Assembly (NCBI GenBank): GCA_025350365.1
Contig: JANXXY010000177.1
Span: 1-8,580 of the forward strand
From: Bacteroidales bacterium
Lineage (GTDB): Bacteria; Bacteroidota; Bacteroidia; Bacteroidales; JAAUTT01
DNA length: 8,580 nt
Direction of reading: 5' to 3'
Shown: positions 1-7,615 of the stretch, piece after piece
Position numbering within the stretch: position 1 is the first letter of the stretch
Layout of the letters: each line of letters begins with the position of its first letter
The notes under the pieces: model-generated
What the model saw: the letters and a program-made list of their open reading frames with translations, nothing else
Database searches by the model: none
Told to the model about the DNA's origin: nothing
Made by a program: the position numbers and the translations under genes

Positions 1-561
1 ACATCTGCTAACTTGATTATTTTACATAAAATACTTTCGTGGTTTTTTTGGGTTAGCCAAACCTTGTTTAAGGGAATTGAATTTCCCAGCATGGAAAATT
101 CGCTTTCGATCCTAATTTTATTTGGTAATCCGATAGAATAATGTTTTTAGCAAAATGATTTAATGATTTATTAACTAAAATTTTGAAAACATAATTTATG
201 AAAAAATCTTGAAATAATTGAAAGGAACAAATATAATAGAATCAACCCTGCCAACCTTTTTTATTGATTGGGAAAAATGATTTTTTTAAATTATTAGTGT
301 TCATAAAAGATGATTAAAAGAATTTAGCCATCAACGTCCTTTTAAATCATAGATTCACTTGAAACTCTCCACTAATTGGTTTGATAATCGCACCACCGGG
401 GTCATCAAGCAAAAGATGCTCCGTTGGGAGCATCCTTTTTGAGAAACATTTGAAAGTAACGATGGTTTTACAACGATAAGAAAACAGAGTTTGTTGCTTG
501 CTCAACATACATTTAAAACCCAACCATCTACGAGTTGATAAATGGTTATTTTTGAGCTGGT
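1..561. other. Gene-poor AT-rich flank, no convincing gene
   Basis: No open frame of convincing length or recognisable product is seen on either strand. The only clear element is the hairpin terminator at 415-440. A short plus-strand frame from 353 to 440 reads through the hairpin and contains the peptide NWFDNRTTG, which resembles a motif near the C-terminus of some DDE transposases. It is too short to call a gene and is treated as a possible remnant. The flank lies downstream of the leftward beta-barrel gene, so it is mainly a 3' intergenic region. A gene entering from the left edge cannot be excluded. Confidence 0.6.
415..440. terminator. Intrinsic terminator, probably bidirectional
   Basis: Perfect 8-bp stem GATGCTCC / GGAGCATC with a GTTG tetraloop (415-434). 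It is followed on the plus strand by CTTTTT (435-440) and on the minus strand by TTTTGC. A GC-containing stem with T-runs on both sides is typical of a two-way rho-independent terminator. It lies about 120 bases beyond the stop of the leftward beta-barrel gene and could also end a rightward transcript from the left. Confidence 0.8.
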
Positions 562-1155
562 TTAGTTACCCAAAATGTAAAATATACCCAATTGAAGTCC
601 TCTGTTGGTTGAACCCGGAACTCTGTCTTTATTAATATTGTTTAATCCAAGATTATATCGTGCGTCAATTCCAAATCCTGTTGAGGGTAAAATATAACTC
701 GCCCCAAAGCTCAGTGCAACGTCAAAGGGCCTCGTATCATTCAGATCAATGCTACTATTGTTAAGTTTCGATTTTGCGCTAACCAGAATGCCTAACTGCG
801 GTCCTGCCTGCAATCTAAGTCCACTGTGGAACATGTATTGAAAAAGGACGGGAATATTGATATAATCCAGGTGATAATAAAACGCATCTCCATTATTCGT
901 ATATGTTGCACCCTGCGAAGAGTATACGAGTTCAGGTTGAATGGCAAAGTGGGGTTTTACATGAACATGACCAAGTACACCAAAATGAATCCCTACTCGT
1001 GAATCATACCCAGTATTGTCTTCATTATTGATGTTGTATACATTTAATCCACCCTTTATTCCAAAACTCATATGACCTTCTGGCGCATCGCCGTGTTGTG
1101 CACTTGAGATACCCGTTATCATTATCGATGCAATTAACCCTACTAAAAATTTCAT
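562..1155 (-). CDS. Outer-membrane beta-barrel protein, porin/PorT-like (OMP_b-brl_2 type)
   Basis: A 197-residue exported protein. Residues 1-19 form a signal peptide (Lys2, hydrophobic core, SSA then Gln20), so export followed by outer-membrane insertion is likely. The mature part has the layout of small Bacteroidota barrels: an opening strand FGIKGGLNVYNIN (about 31-43), a pair of strands with FAIQPELVYSSQGA (about 70-83), then YINIPVLFQYMF, LRLQAGPQLGILVSAK and a closing GLQLGIFYILG strand. The pattern of QPEL..SQ.GA, YINIPVL and AGPQLG is characteristic of the PorT/OMP_b-brl_2 family, whose members of roughly 200 residues mostly have unknown roles. The start at 1155 gives a complete signal peptide. 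It is a single gene transcribed away from the ArsR cassette; a direct repeat at 1234-1261 lies upstream. A specific function or substrate cannot be inferred. Confidence 0.85.
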   Translation of the reverse strand: MKFLVGLIASIMITGISSAQHGDAPEGHMSFGIKGGLNVYNINNEDNTGYDSRVGIHFGVLGHVHVKPHFAIQPELVYSSQGATYTNNGDAFYYHLDYINIPVLFQYMFHSGLRLQAGPQLGILVSAKSKLNNSSIDLNDTRPFDVALSFGASYILPSTGFGIDARYNLGLNNINKDRVPGSTNRGLQLGIFYILGN

Positions 1156-1233
1156 AGCTTTTTTATTTGTGAATTTGTTTTTGTTGTCTACGTTATGATG
1201 AGCGGTAAAGTTGAGGCTTAATTCCTGAAGGAA

Positions 1234-1261
1234 TGTTACAGAATTTTGGCTGTTTGTTACA
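1234..1261 (-). repeat. TGTTACA direct repeat upstream of the barrel gene
   Basis: TGTTACA occurs at 1234-1240 and again at 1255-1261, so the copies lie 21 bases apart on the same face of the helix. They sit about 80-106 bases before the start codon of the leftward barrel gene, a reasonable place for an activator site. Paired direct repeats spaced by two turns are the layout used by LytTR-type regulators, but the match to their consensus is only partial. Function is inference. Confidence 0.3.
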
Positions 1262-1361
1262 TCATTCGCACATTAGATTTAATGTTATTCGAACCATAAT
1301 AAAGCATTGAATATTAATACTTTAATTATTACACGAAGCAGTTAGATAGTTAAAGTAAATA

Positions 1362-1393
1362 TTTGCGTAGTTAAATAACTACATTTATATTTG
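1362..1393 (+). promoter_or_regulatory. Bacteroidota-type promoter of the ArsR cassette
   Basis: TTTG at 1362-1365 and TATATTTG at 1386-1393 are separated by 20 bases. This fits the primary sigma factor pattern of Bacteroidota (-33 TTTG, -7 TAnnTTTG). It would start transcription roughly at 1398-1402, leaving a leader of about 25-30 bases before the ATG at 1428. A perfect palindrome fills the space between the two elements. Confidence 0.65.
1367..1382. promoter_or_regulatory. Candidate ArsR-type operator palindrome
   Basis: GTAGTTAAATAACTAC is a perfect 7-bp inverted repeat (GTAGTTA / TAACTAC) around AA. It lies exactly between the -33 and -7 promoter elements, where a bound repressor would block RNA polymerase. 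A further half-site TAGTTAA is at 1347-1353, 21 bases upstream of the same heptamer in the palindrome (1368-1374). ArsR-family dimers normally bind short palindromes in their own promoter, so self-regulation by the downstream ArsR-like product is the natural reading. Confidence 0.55.
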
Positions 1394-1427
1394 TAGTCAA
1401 ATAGCAACGTAATGAATTTAAGATGAG

Positions 1428-1724
1428 ATGTCTTTTCAAGCCATAGCAGACCCAACAAGAATGGCTATACTTATTTTGGTAGCCTCACAATCTATGACAG
1501 CAGGCGCCATAGCTTCAAATTTTGACACAGCCAGACTGACAGTTTCAAAACACTTGCAAATACTCATCGAGTGCAAATTACTTGAACAAGAGCAAAAAGG
1601 CAGAGAAATTTACTATCACATTAGTGCAAAAAAAATGAAATAAATAGCCGGCTTTATTGAACCATTCCGAAAAATATGGGATGACAGCTTTAATAAATGG
1701 GAAACCCTAATGAAAAAATATTAG
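1428..1724 (+). pseudogene. ArsR-family winged-helix regulator, broken by an in-frame stop
   Basis: The frame from ATG 1428 gives 71 residues: FQAIADPTRMAILILVASQSM, then TAGAIASNFDTARLTVSKHLQIL (recognition helix region), then the wing EQEQKGREIYYHI. This is the HTH_20/ArsR fold of small Bacteroidota regulators, which usually have about 100-110 residues. TAA at 1641-1643 interrupts it directly after KKMK, where relatives usually have Glu (GAA to TAA is one change). The same frame then continues as IAGFIEPFRKIWDD and further to ETLMKKY before TAG at 1722-1724, matching the usual C-terminal helix. A second ATG at 1423 lies in another frame, and the N-terminus seems to have lost about three residues against the common MRRD-FQAIADPTR start, so small changes there are possible. 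The winged helix itself is complete, so a truncated product might still bind DNA, but the C-terminal dimerisation helix would be absent. No metal-binding cysteines are seen. It heads a rightward cassette with an intact promoter and operator. Confidence 0.8.
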
Positions 1725-1731
1725 AACGAAA

Positions 1732-1973
1732 GTGCTGAAATTTGAAAATAAAACCCACGGCAATTACCATTTTGAAACATACGATGCTCAGGGTAACGAT
1801 TTTGGATCAATCGGGTAATCCACGAGTTTGTTATGAACCGGAAAGTCACTCGCACATTTGATATGGAGAATTCGCCTTGTCCAATACAGTTTGAGATCTT
1901 CGAATTTGAAAAACTCACTAGCCATGTCGGGAGTGGCATTTTCGCCTATCGGATTAGATTATCCCTTAACTGA
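1732..1973 (+). pseudogene. Decayed coding remnant in two frames, family not recognised
   Basis: Immediately after the ArsR remnant, a protein-like frame runs from GTG 1732 (LKFENKTHGNYHFETYDAQG and onward to GSIG) to TAA at 1816-1818. A second protein-like frame overlaps by one base and runs 1815-1973 (VIHEFVMNRKVTRTFDMENS, then PIQFEIFEFEKLTSHVG and onward). Neither half has a good start and stop of its own, and joining them needs a -1 shift, so a once continuous gene of about 80 codons or more is plausible. I do not recognise the family. It does not look like the SRPBCC/AHSA1 protein commonly found after this kind of ArsR gene. Unrelated fragments brought together by deletion are equally possible. 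Confidence 0.35.
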
Positions 1974-2095
1974 AACCAGCTCCCTCGTTGGTATTACTAA
2001 ATCTAATTTTGGCATCGTTGTATTTCAGACCTGAGGATAGAAAAATCATTTCAATTAATCAATAAATCAAATAAATAATATAAAATATAAACAAC

Positions 2096-2662
<567 letters not shown>

Positions 2663-3125
2663 ATTCTGCACAGACAGCGAAACTGAGTGTTCCTTGTTAC
2701 ATTACAGGTTTCAGAAAGTAACATAACTTTAATACACATGTTTAAAGTCAATAGTTCGGTAGTTTTTCAACTTCTGCATTTTTAAAAAATGTAATACGCT
2801 GAAATACATAGAAATAAAGAAATATTTCAATATATATCTAAGTATTTCATTTTAAGAATATTGGTGAAAATTTACCGAAGTGTTGAAGTGTAATGTGCGC
2901 TTTTATTTTTCATAAGTGCCTTATTAAATGTGCCAATGGATTATAATCCAACATATGAAAAAATACGCAGGCTCAAGAATTATCTGAATAACATGAAACT
3001 CTCAGCCGCAGCAAACGGGGGATCATTATACTATTCAGATTGCCAACCTTTACTGTCTAGCTTCCTTTAAACGATTTATGAATTGCATAAAGGCAACCTC
3101 CATGACAGAGAAAGGCATCCCAATA
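2663..3125. other. Intergenic region between converging genes
   Basis: This AT-rich stretch lies between the rightward DUF4256 gene and the leftward GH76 gene and must hold both 3' ends. A weak 6-bp inverted repeat TGTTAC / GTAACA (2695-2723, 17-base loop) follows the DUF4256 stop by about 30 bases and might act as a poor terminator. A small AT-only inverted repeat TTTATG / CATAAA lies near 3075-3090. No strong T-tailed hairpin is visible. A 44-codon frame (2936-3070) is listed separately. Confidence 0.5.
2936..3070 (+). CDS. Possible 44-residue small protein, doubtful
   Basis: ATG 2936 to TAA 3068-3070 encodes a 44-residue peptide beginning MDYNPTYEKIRRLKNYLNNM, with a basic, helix-friendly N-terminal half and a hydrophobic C-terminal end (QPLLSSFL). 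There is no visible ribosome binding site, which is weak evidence in Bacteroidota, and no recognisable promoter. No family is recognised. It may be a chance frame or the tail of a decayed gene. Confidence 0.12.
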   Translation: MDYNPTYEKIRRLKNYLNNMKLSAAANGGSLYYSDCQPLLSSFL

Positions 3126-4199
3126 TTAATTTAGTTTAAGTTGTTGTATACGTGAATATATTTCTAACATACCCGCCTGATCTATTAGGCTTTTTGCTTT
3201 TTTAACACCCAGTAAATGTTGATCATCGGTTTCTTTATTCCATACCCGGTTCGCTTCCGTAATAAAAAAATGTAGACGGTTTTTATTTTTCTCAACTTTA
3301 TATAATTCAATAAATCCCCTTAGCATAACGGCATTAAACCAATAATTGTCAGGCAATCTATTGTTCTTGTAGAAAAACTTTTCAGCGGCATCCGCAATAC
3401 GGCAAGCTTCATCAAGATATTGCTTCTGCTTGGTTATACGGTACAACAAAACATTCGACTGAAGCATGGTACCAGTATTATATGTGTATATTGCCTTATC
3501 CACTGACAGATCTTTAGTTTTAATAGCATCAAAAAATAATCTGTTTTTGGAAAGAAGGTATTTATTTGTCCATTTGTATAATAATAATGCAGTATCTAAG
3601 TACTTACGATCTTCTGTAGCCAAATGTAATTGTAAAGCCAAAACTATACCAGGCCCATTGGAACACGTGTTTTTGGAGGATTTATCACCTTCACGCCAAT
3701 AAATTCCGCCGCCGGTTATAGTATCATAACCTGTCATCATAAACCGGTATATTCCAGTAGCTAAGTTTAAATATTCCTTTTTTTTCGTTCTGTTATAAGC
3801 ATCGATAAAAGCAATGCCTAACCATTGATTATCATCATAATACCTTGTGTCTGATTCTTCTTTGCTAACATAAGCCTGATAGGCACCCATTGGAGGATTT
3901 GCATTGTAATAATGGCTGATTGCAAGTTCAACGGGTTTCATGTAGCACCCTGATGGATTAAGAACTTCCATTTCATTGGTAGCTTGCAGTAGTGCACATA
4001 AAGGCCATAAAAATGAATGAGGCTTTTGATTATATATCTTATCATGGTTTTCAAGATAAAGCCCTGTTGCTGGTTCATAAAAATACTTGATTATATTTTT
4101 GGAAATAACATCAATTGTATTTTTATAGTTCTCTGTTTGAGCCTGAATAGATGAGAAGAAAATACATGTTATGGCTATGATGAAAAATATTTTTTTCAT
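3126..4199 (-). CDS. Glycoside hydrolase family 76, probable endo-alpha-1,6-mannanase
   Basis: GH76 enzymes hydrolyse alpha-1,6-mannose backbones, as in fungal cell-wall mannan, through an (alpha/alpha)6 barrel and a pair of adjacent aspartates. Here residues 1-20 form a signal peptide (KK, hydrophobic core, QA then Gln21). No lipobox is evident, so a periplasmic or secreted enzyme is expected. The catalytic pair is Asp122-Asp123 in YYDDNQWLGIAF, in the usual position about a third into the domain. Other family marks are HSFLWPLCALLQA (61-73), the substrate-loop stretch GGGIYWREGDKSSKNTCSNGPG (163-184), AIYTYNTGTMLQS (236-248), and the final helices with WFNAVMLRGFIELY (287-300) and DQAGMLEIYSRI (340-351). 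At 357 residues it is a complete single-domain member with no extra binding module. It lies downstream of the GH2 gene on the same strand, separated by a hairpin terminator, with its own 230-base leader region. The family call is firm. Exact substrate specificity is inferred, since bacterial GH76 also contains alpha-glucan-active and transglycosylating members. Confidence 0.88.
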   Translation of the reverse strand: MKKIFFIIAITCIFFSSIQAQTENYKNTIDVISKNIIKYFYEPATGLYLENHDKIYNQKPHSFLWPLCALLQATNEMEVLNPSGCYMKPVELAISHYYNANPPMGAYQAYVSKEESDTRYYDDNQWLGIAFIDAYNRTKKKEYLNLATGIYRFMMTGYDTITGGGIYWREGDKSSKNTCSNGPGIVLALQLHLATEDRKYLDTALLLYKWTNKYLLSKNRLFFDAIKTKDLSVDKAIYTYNTGTMLQSNVLLYRITKQKQYLDEACRIADAAEKFFYKNNRLPDNYWFNAVMLRGFIELYKVEKNKNRLHFFITEANRVWNKETDDQHLLGVKKAKSLIDQAGMLEIYSRIQQLKLN

Positions 4200-4292
4200 G
4201 TGAATTTATTGTGTAATTTATTATCAATATTATAACTCCTTAATCTAATTTTTAACCAAATTAAACTTCGCATTACTGGAAAATTTACAAGT

Positions 4293-4316
4293 ACCAGTCA
4301 TTCCCCTATAACTGGT
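4293..4316. promoter_or_regulatory. Inverted repeat in the GH76 leader region
   Basis: ACCAGT (4293-4298) and ACTGGT (4311-4316) form a perfect 6-bp inverted repeat with a 12-base spacer, centred about 105 bases before the GH76 start. A -7-like TATTTTTG (minus strand, 4339-4332) lies just upstream, but no matching -33 TTTG is seen. The repeat could be an operator or a leader hairpin. This is suggestive only. Confidence 0.25.
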
Positions 4317-4355
4317 CTCCTAAAATAATTTCAAAAATACCTCTTCGTAAAATGA

Positions 4356-4387
4356 TCTGTCGCACTAATTATTATTAGTGCAACAGA
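4356..4387 (-). terminator. Terminator hairpin of the GH2 gene
   Basis: Arms GCACTAAT (4362-4369) and ATTAGTGC (4374-4381) pair around a 4-base loop. The stem extends outward through TCTGT (4356-4360) and ACAGA (4383-4387). The one irregular position (C4361/A4382) is a mismatch in a plus-strand RNA but a U-G wobble in a minus-strand RNA, giving a continuous 14-pair stem. It starts about 43 bases after the GH2 stop and is followed on the minus strand by ATCATTTTAC, a modest U-tract. Confidence 0.6.
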
Positions 4388-4429
4388 CCTTAAGAACACG
4401 AACTTATTTTACATATCCATTCGTGTGAA

Positions 4430-7400
4430 TTATTTTTTCTTTGGTAAAAGATGAAGCTCATAATTGAATGAAGTAGGCCGCGTGTAAACCATATATTTTT
4501 CAAGCGGTCGGGGACCACACCCATATGATCCAACTCCCAATGTTAAATAACTAATACAAAGAACTGTTTTTGTGCTTTTAGGAAGGTCGATTTTATATTC
4601 GACTTTTTCTAATTCTTCATCACTATAAGGAAGGGACGAAACTTGTAGTAAACTTGAATCTTGTTTTACTAGTAAACCCGACCCGGTAGTGTTTGTAACA
4701 GAAGCCCATCTAACATCCTCGTGATTACCACATTCCATTGGTTTTTCATAAGGAGTTTGTTGTTCTTTCACTGTGCTGTTATATAGTCCAATATATGATC
4801 CGAGTTTACGGTCTGCATAGTTTTCCATTGGACCACGTCCAAAATATGCAAACTGATTATATTGGCTATCGAGGAACATTCTTATGCCCATGCGAGCCAC
4901 AATAAGTTTTGGATCGTTGGAATCAACTGTATTTGCAGCCTTTATTGTACCATCGCCAAATATAGTATAAACAACCTGATGTGTTAGTTTGAAATTATTC
5001 GTGCCTTGAGCATCCAACTTCACAGAAATCCTAACCTCTTCTTGAGAAATTTGTGAAGCATTCACATTTGTGACATTCCATTTTAATTCTTTTAATCCGG
5101 CCTTAACCCAATCTTTATAAGCCCACATATCATCAATCTGATGCGGAGCACGCCATAAATGAAGCATTGGTCCTCCGTTTTCGGTTAAAAGGTTAATGCC
5201 ATCTCGCTCAAGCCGTGTAAAAGTACCGGTGGTTTTGTTAAATTCGAGGCTAAAGCCAACTCCTTTCGCGGTAATTAGTTGTTCAGTTTGTTTCAGATTG
5301 ATAGATTCCATTTTTGTCGGATTCTTTGAAATGACAGGAGAACTAACCGGCAATTTCAATTGTTCGCAAACCACTTCAAAACCTTTTTTTGCCCAAAGTT
5401 CGTTGGTATTTAGAGTAAACGAAATGGTCAAATAATATTCAGCCCCAGGTTTAATTTCTGTAATTTTATAGGGTACGGTTACCGACAATTCGGCTCCAGG
5501 GGCTATTTTGGGTAATTTAAGGTCACCTTTTGTAATTACCACTCCATTTTCTGAAAGAGTCCAAGTGGCTGCAAATCCGTCGAGGTTAATAAACTGATAG
5601 CGGTTGCGAATTTTAATTTCCCCTTTTATTAAATCCTGAGCCGTAATACCTATCCATTGATAAGCATGCTTCAGCTCGGGATAATGTGGTTTTAATGAAC
5701 GATCGGAGAATACTACTCCTTTATGGATAAAATAGTGATCGTTAGGAAATTCCCCGAAACCACCCCCAAAGGCCGTAATGGGATGATTGGGGTCACGCTT
5801 ATTATAAATGCCTTGATCCTGCCATTCCCATATTGCTCCACCCATTAATGAAGGGTATTTATTAAACAAATCGTTATATTCTTCCACTGCTCCCATGGAA
5901 TTAAACATTGCATGGGCATATTCACATAAATATAAGGGTTTGGTCAGATGATTATCATTTGCCTTGTGTTCCAAATCATCCAATCCTGTATACATCTCAC
6001 TGTCCAAATCGGAAGGGTTCTTATCCCCAATGCCAAATCCTTGATAATGAGTTGGCCTTGAAGAATCAATGTCCTTTATTGCTTTCAGAGCTGCTCTAAA
6101 GTTGGAGCCGCCACTACCGCATTCATTTCCTAAGGACCAAATAATTACAGACGGATGATTTTTAAAATTTTCAACATTAGCGACGTTGCGATCAATAATA
6201 GCCGCTTTAATTCTTAAATCCTCATTAAACTCATCCCATGCGCCATGACTTTCCAGGTTGGCTTCAGCAACAAGAAAGATTCCATACTCATCGCATAACT
6301 CGTACCATCTCGGATCGTCGGAATAATGGCATGTACGCACATGATTACAATTTGCTTGTTTTATGAGTATAATATCCCGAATCATCTGCTCCTCAGTAAT
6401 GGCATGCCCATCATCAGGCCAGTTTTCATGGCGGTTGACACCTTTTAATTTAATGGGTGTGCCGTTTACCATAAATATACGATCTTTAATTTCTATGGTA
6501 CGAAATCCTGTGCGTGATGATAAGGTCTCAAGTGTAACCTTTGCGTTGTTGATATTGATAACTGTTGTATATAACTTAGGGGTTTCTGCCGTCCACTTCT
6601 GTGGGTTATTCAAATGAAAACTCACATTTAATGTAACTTCCTCACCGGCTTTTAATGCAGGTATAATGGTTTTATTCATTGTACCATTTACAGGTGTATT
6701 TCCATCATACAATTCAACCTGTAATTGATTTGCATTGATGGTTGTTTTTCCGTAGTTTTTCACTTTTGCAGTAACCACCACATCTGCATCACGATATTGC
6801 TTATCAAGTTTGGTTGTTATAAAATAATCTCTGATATGTTCCTGAGAACTGCTCCATAGCGTTACGTTTCTGAAGATACCGCTAAGTCGCCACATATCCT
6901 GATCTTCTAAATAACTACCTGTTGTAAAACGGTAAACTTCAACAGCAATTGTATTCTTACCGGGTTTAACATAACTAGTCAGGTCAAATTCAGCGGCGTT
7001 GCGGCTGTTTACACTATACCCCACTTTTAGGCCATTAACCCAAATAAAAAAACCGGCATCCACCCCATCGAAAGTAATAAAAGTGCGTCTACCATCCCAT
7101 GAATCAGGAATTGTAAATTCGCGGCGATAACTACCTACCGGATTCCTTTCTTTATAAGCAGTAAAATTCGCAGGAGGTTCACTCATTATTTTTGGAAAAT
7201 CTTTTTGGAAGATGTAATTAAAGTTGCTGTAATAAGGCGTACCATACCCTTCAACCTGCCAGTTAGAGGGTACTTTAATGTCTTTCCAGCCGGAAACATC
7301 ATAAGTTAGTTTATAAAAATCAACCGGACGTTGTTGCGGCCATGAAACCCAGTTAAATTTCCAAAGCCCGTTTAAACTCAAACATAGAGATGATTCATGC

Positions 7401-7615
7401 CTATTTGCTTTTAGAGCCTCTGTTAAGTTGGCATATGGCATTAAAGTTGCATGATATGGCTCTTTGTTAATACCGAGACATTCAGGATCTTCTATTTCTT
7501 TTGGTACAGGAGTTCCGTTTACAATAGTATCACTATTAAAAAAACACCTGTTATTTGCCATGGCACTCACAACAATAACAGTGAACAAACTAACCATTAT
7601 TAATCTATTTCTCAT
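4430..7615 (-). CDS. Glycoside hydrolase family 2 beta-galactosidase (LacZ-type), secreted
   Basis: GH2 enzymes of this type hydrolyse terminal beta-D-galactosides by a retaining mechanism. The 1061 residues follow LacZ order with a signal peptide added (1-20, VVSAMA then Asn21). The sugar-binding jelly roll comes first (about 55-255), with VPSNWQVEGYGTPYYSN (Asn118 matches the galactose-contacting Asn102 of E. coli LacZ), FIWVNGLKVGYSVNSRNAAEFDLT and GSYLEDQDMWRLSGIFRNV. An Ig-like domain (about 260-370) follows, then the TIM barrel (about 373-660) and the C-terminal Bgal_small domain (about 780-1055), with FGRGPMENYADR at 925-936. Active-site residues are visible: His396 in NRHEN, His430 in TCHYSDDP, Glu455 and His457 in EANLESHG, acid/base Glu498 in WSLGNECG, nucleophile Glu565 in LCEYAHAM, and IWEWQDQG at 595-602. 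Glycine of the common HAMGNS motif is Phe571 here. The length is close to LacZ, and the gene looks intact. The signal peptide points to the periplasm, fitting side-chain removal from imported or surface-held glycan. Neighbours are a discoidin surface protein upstream and GH76 downstream. Another beta-glycoside specificity remains possible. Confidence 0.9.
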   Translation of the reverse strand: MRNRLIMVSLFTVIVVSAMANNRCFFNSDTIVNGTPVPKEIEDPECLGINKEPYHATLMPYANLTEALKANRHESSLCLSLNGLWKFNWVSWPQQRPVDFYKLTYDVSGWKDIKVPSNWQVEGYGTPYYSNFNYIFQKDFPKIMSEPPANFTAYKERNPVGSYRREFTIPDSWDGRRTFITFDGVDAGFFIWVNGLKVGYSVNSRNAAEFDLTSYVKPGKNTIAVEVYRFTTGSYLEDQDMWRLSGIFRNVTLWSSSQEHIRDYFITTKLDKQYRDADVVVTAKVKNYGKTTINANQLQVELYDGNTPVNGTMNKTIIPALKAGEEVTLNVSFHLNNPQKWTAETPKLYTTVININNAKVTLETLSSRTGFRTIEIKDRIFMVNGTPIKLKGVNRHENWPDDGHAITEEQMIRDIILIKQANCNHVRTCHYSDDPRWYELCDEYGIFLVAEANLESHGAWDEFNEDLRIKAAIIDRNVANVENFKNHPSVIIWSLGNECGSGGSNFRAALKAIKDIDSSRPTHYQGFGIGDKNPSDLDSEMYTGLDDLEHKANDNHLTKPLYLCEYAHAMFNSMGAVEEYNDLFNKYPSLMGGAIWEWQDQGIYNKRDPNHPITAFGGGFGEFPNDHYFIHKGVVFSDRSLKPHYPELKHAYQWIGITAQDLIKGEIKIRNRYQFINLDGFAATWTLSENGVVITKGDLKLPKIAPGAELSVTVPYKITEIKPGAEYYLTISFTLNTNELWAKKGFEVVCEQLKLPVSSPVISKNPTKMESINLKQTEQLITAKGVGFSLEFNKTTGTFTRLERDGINLLTENGGPMLHLWRAPHQIDDMWAYKDWVKAGLKELKWNVTNVNASQISQEEVRISVKLDAQGTNNFKLTHQVVYTIFGDGTIKAANTVDSNDPKLIVARMGIRMFLDSQYNQFAYFGRGPMENYADRKLGSYIGLYNSTVKEQQTPYEKPMECGNHEDVRWASVTNTTGSGLLVKQDSSLLQVSSLPYSDEELEKVEYKIDLPKSTKTVLCISYLTLGVGSYGCGPRPLEKYMVYTRPTSFNYELHLLPKKK

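Noticed and set aside
1721..1939. Leftward 72-codon frame over the remnant region
   Set aside because: The peptide shows no family pattern, while the plus strand of the same stretch gives protein-like sequence directly behind the ArsR remnant.
3466..3702. Rightward 78-codon frame inside the GH76 gene
   Set aside because: It is antisense to a well-supported GH76 domain and has no recognisable content.
5196..6617. Several plus-strand frames of 63-84 codons opposite the GH2 gene
   Set aside because: The GH2 reading frame is continuous with catalytic residues in order, and the antisense peptides have unlikely composition and no starts with promoters.
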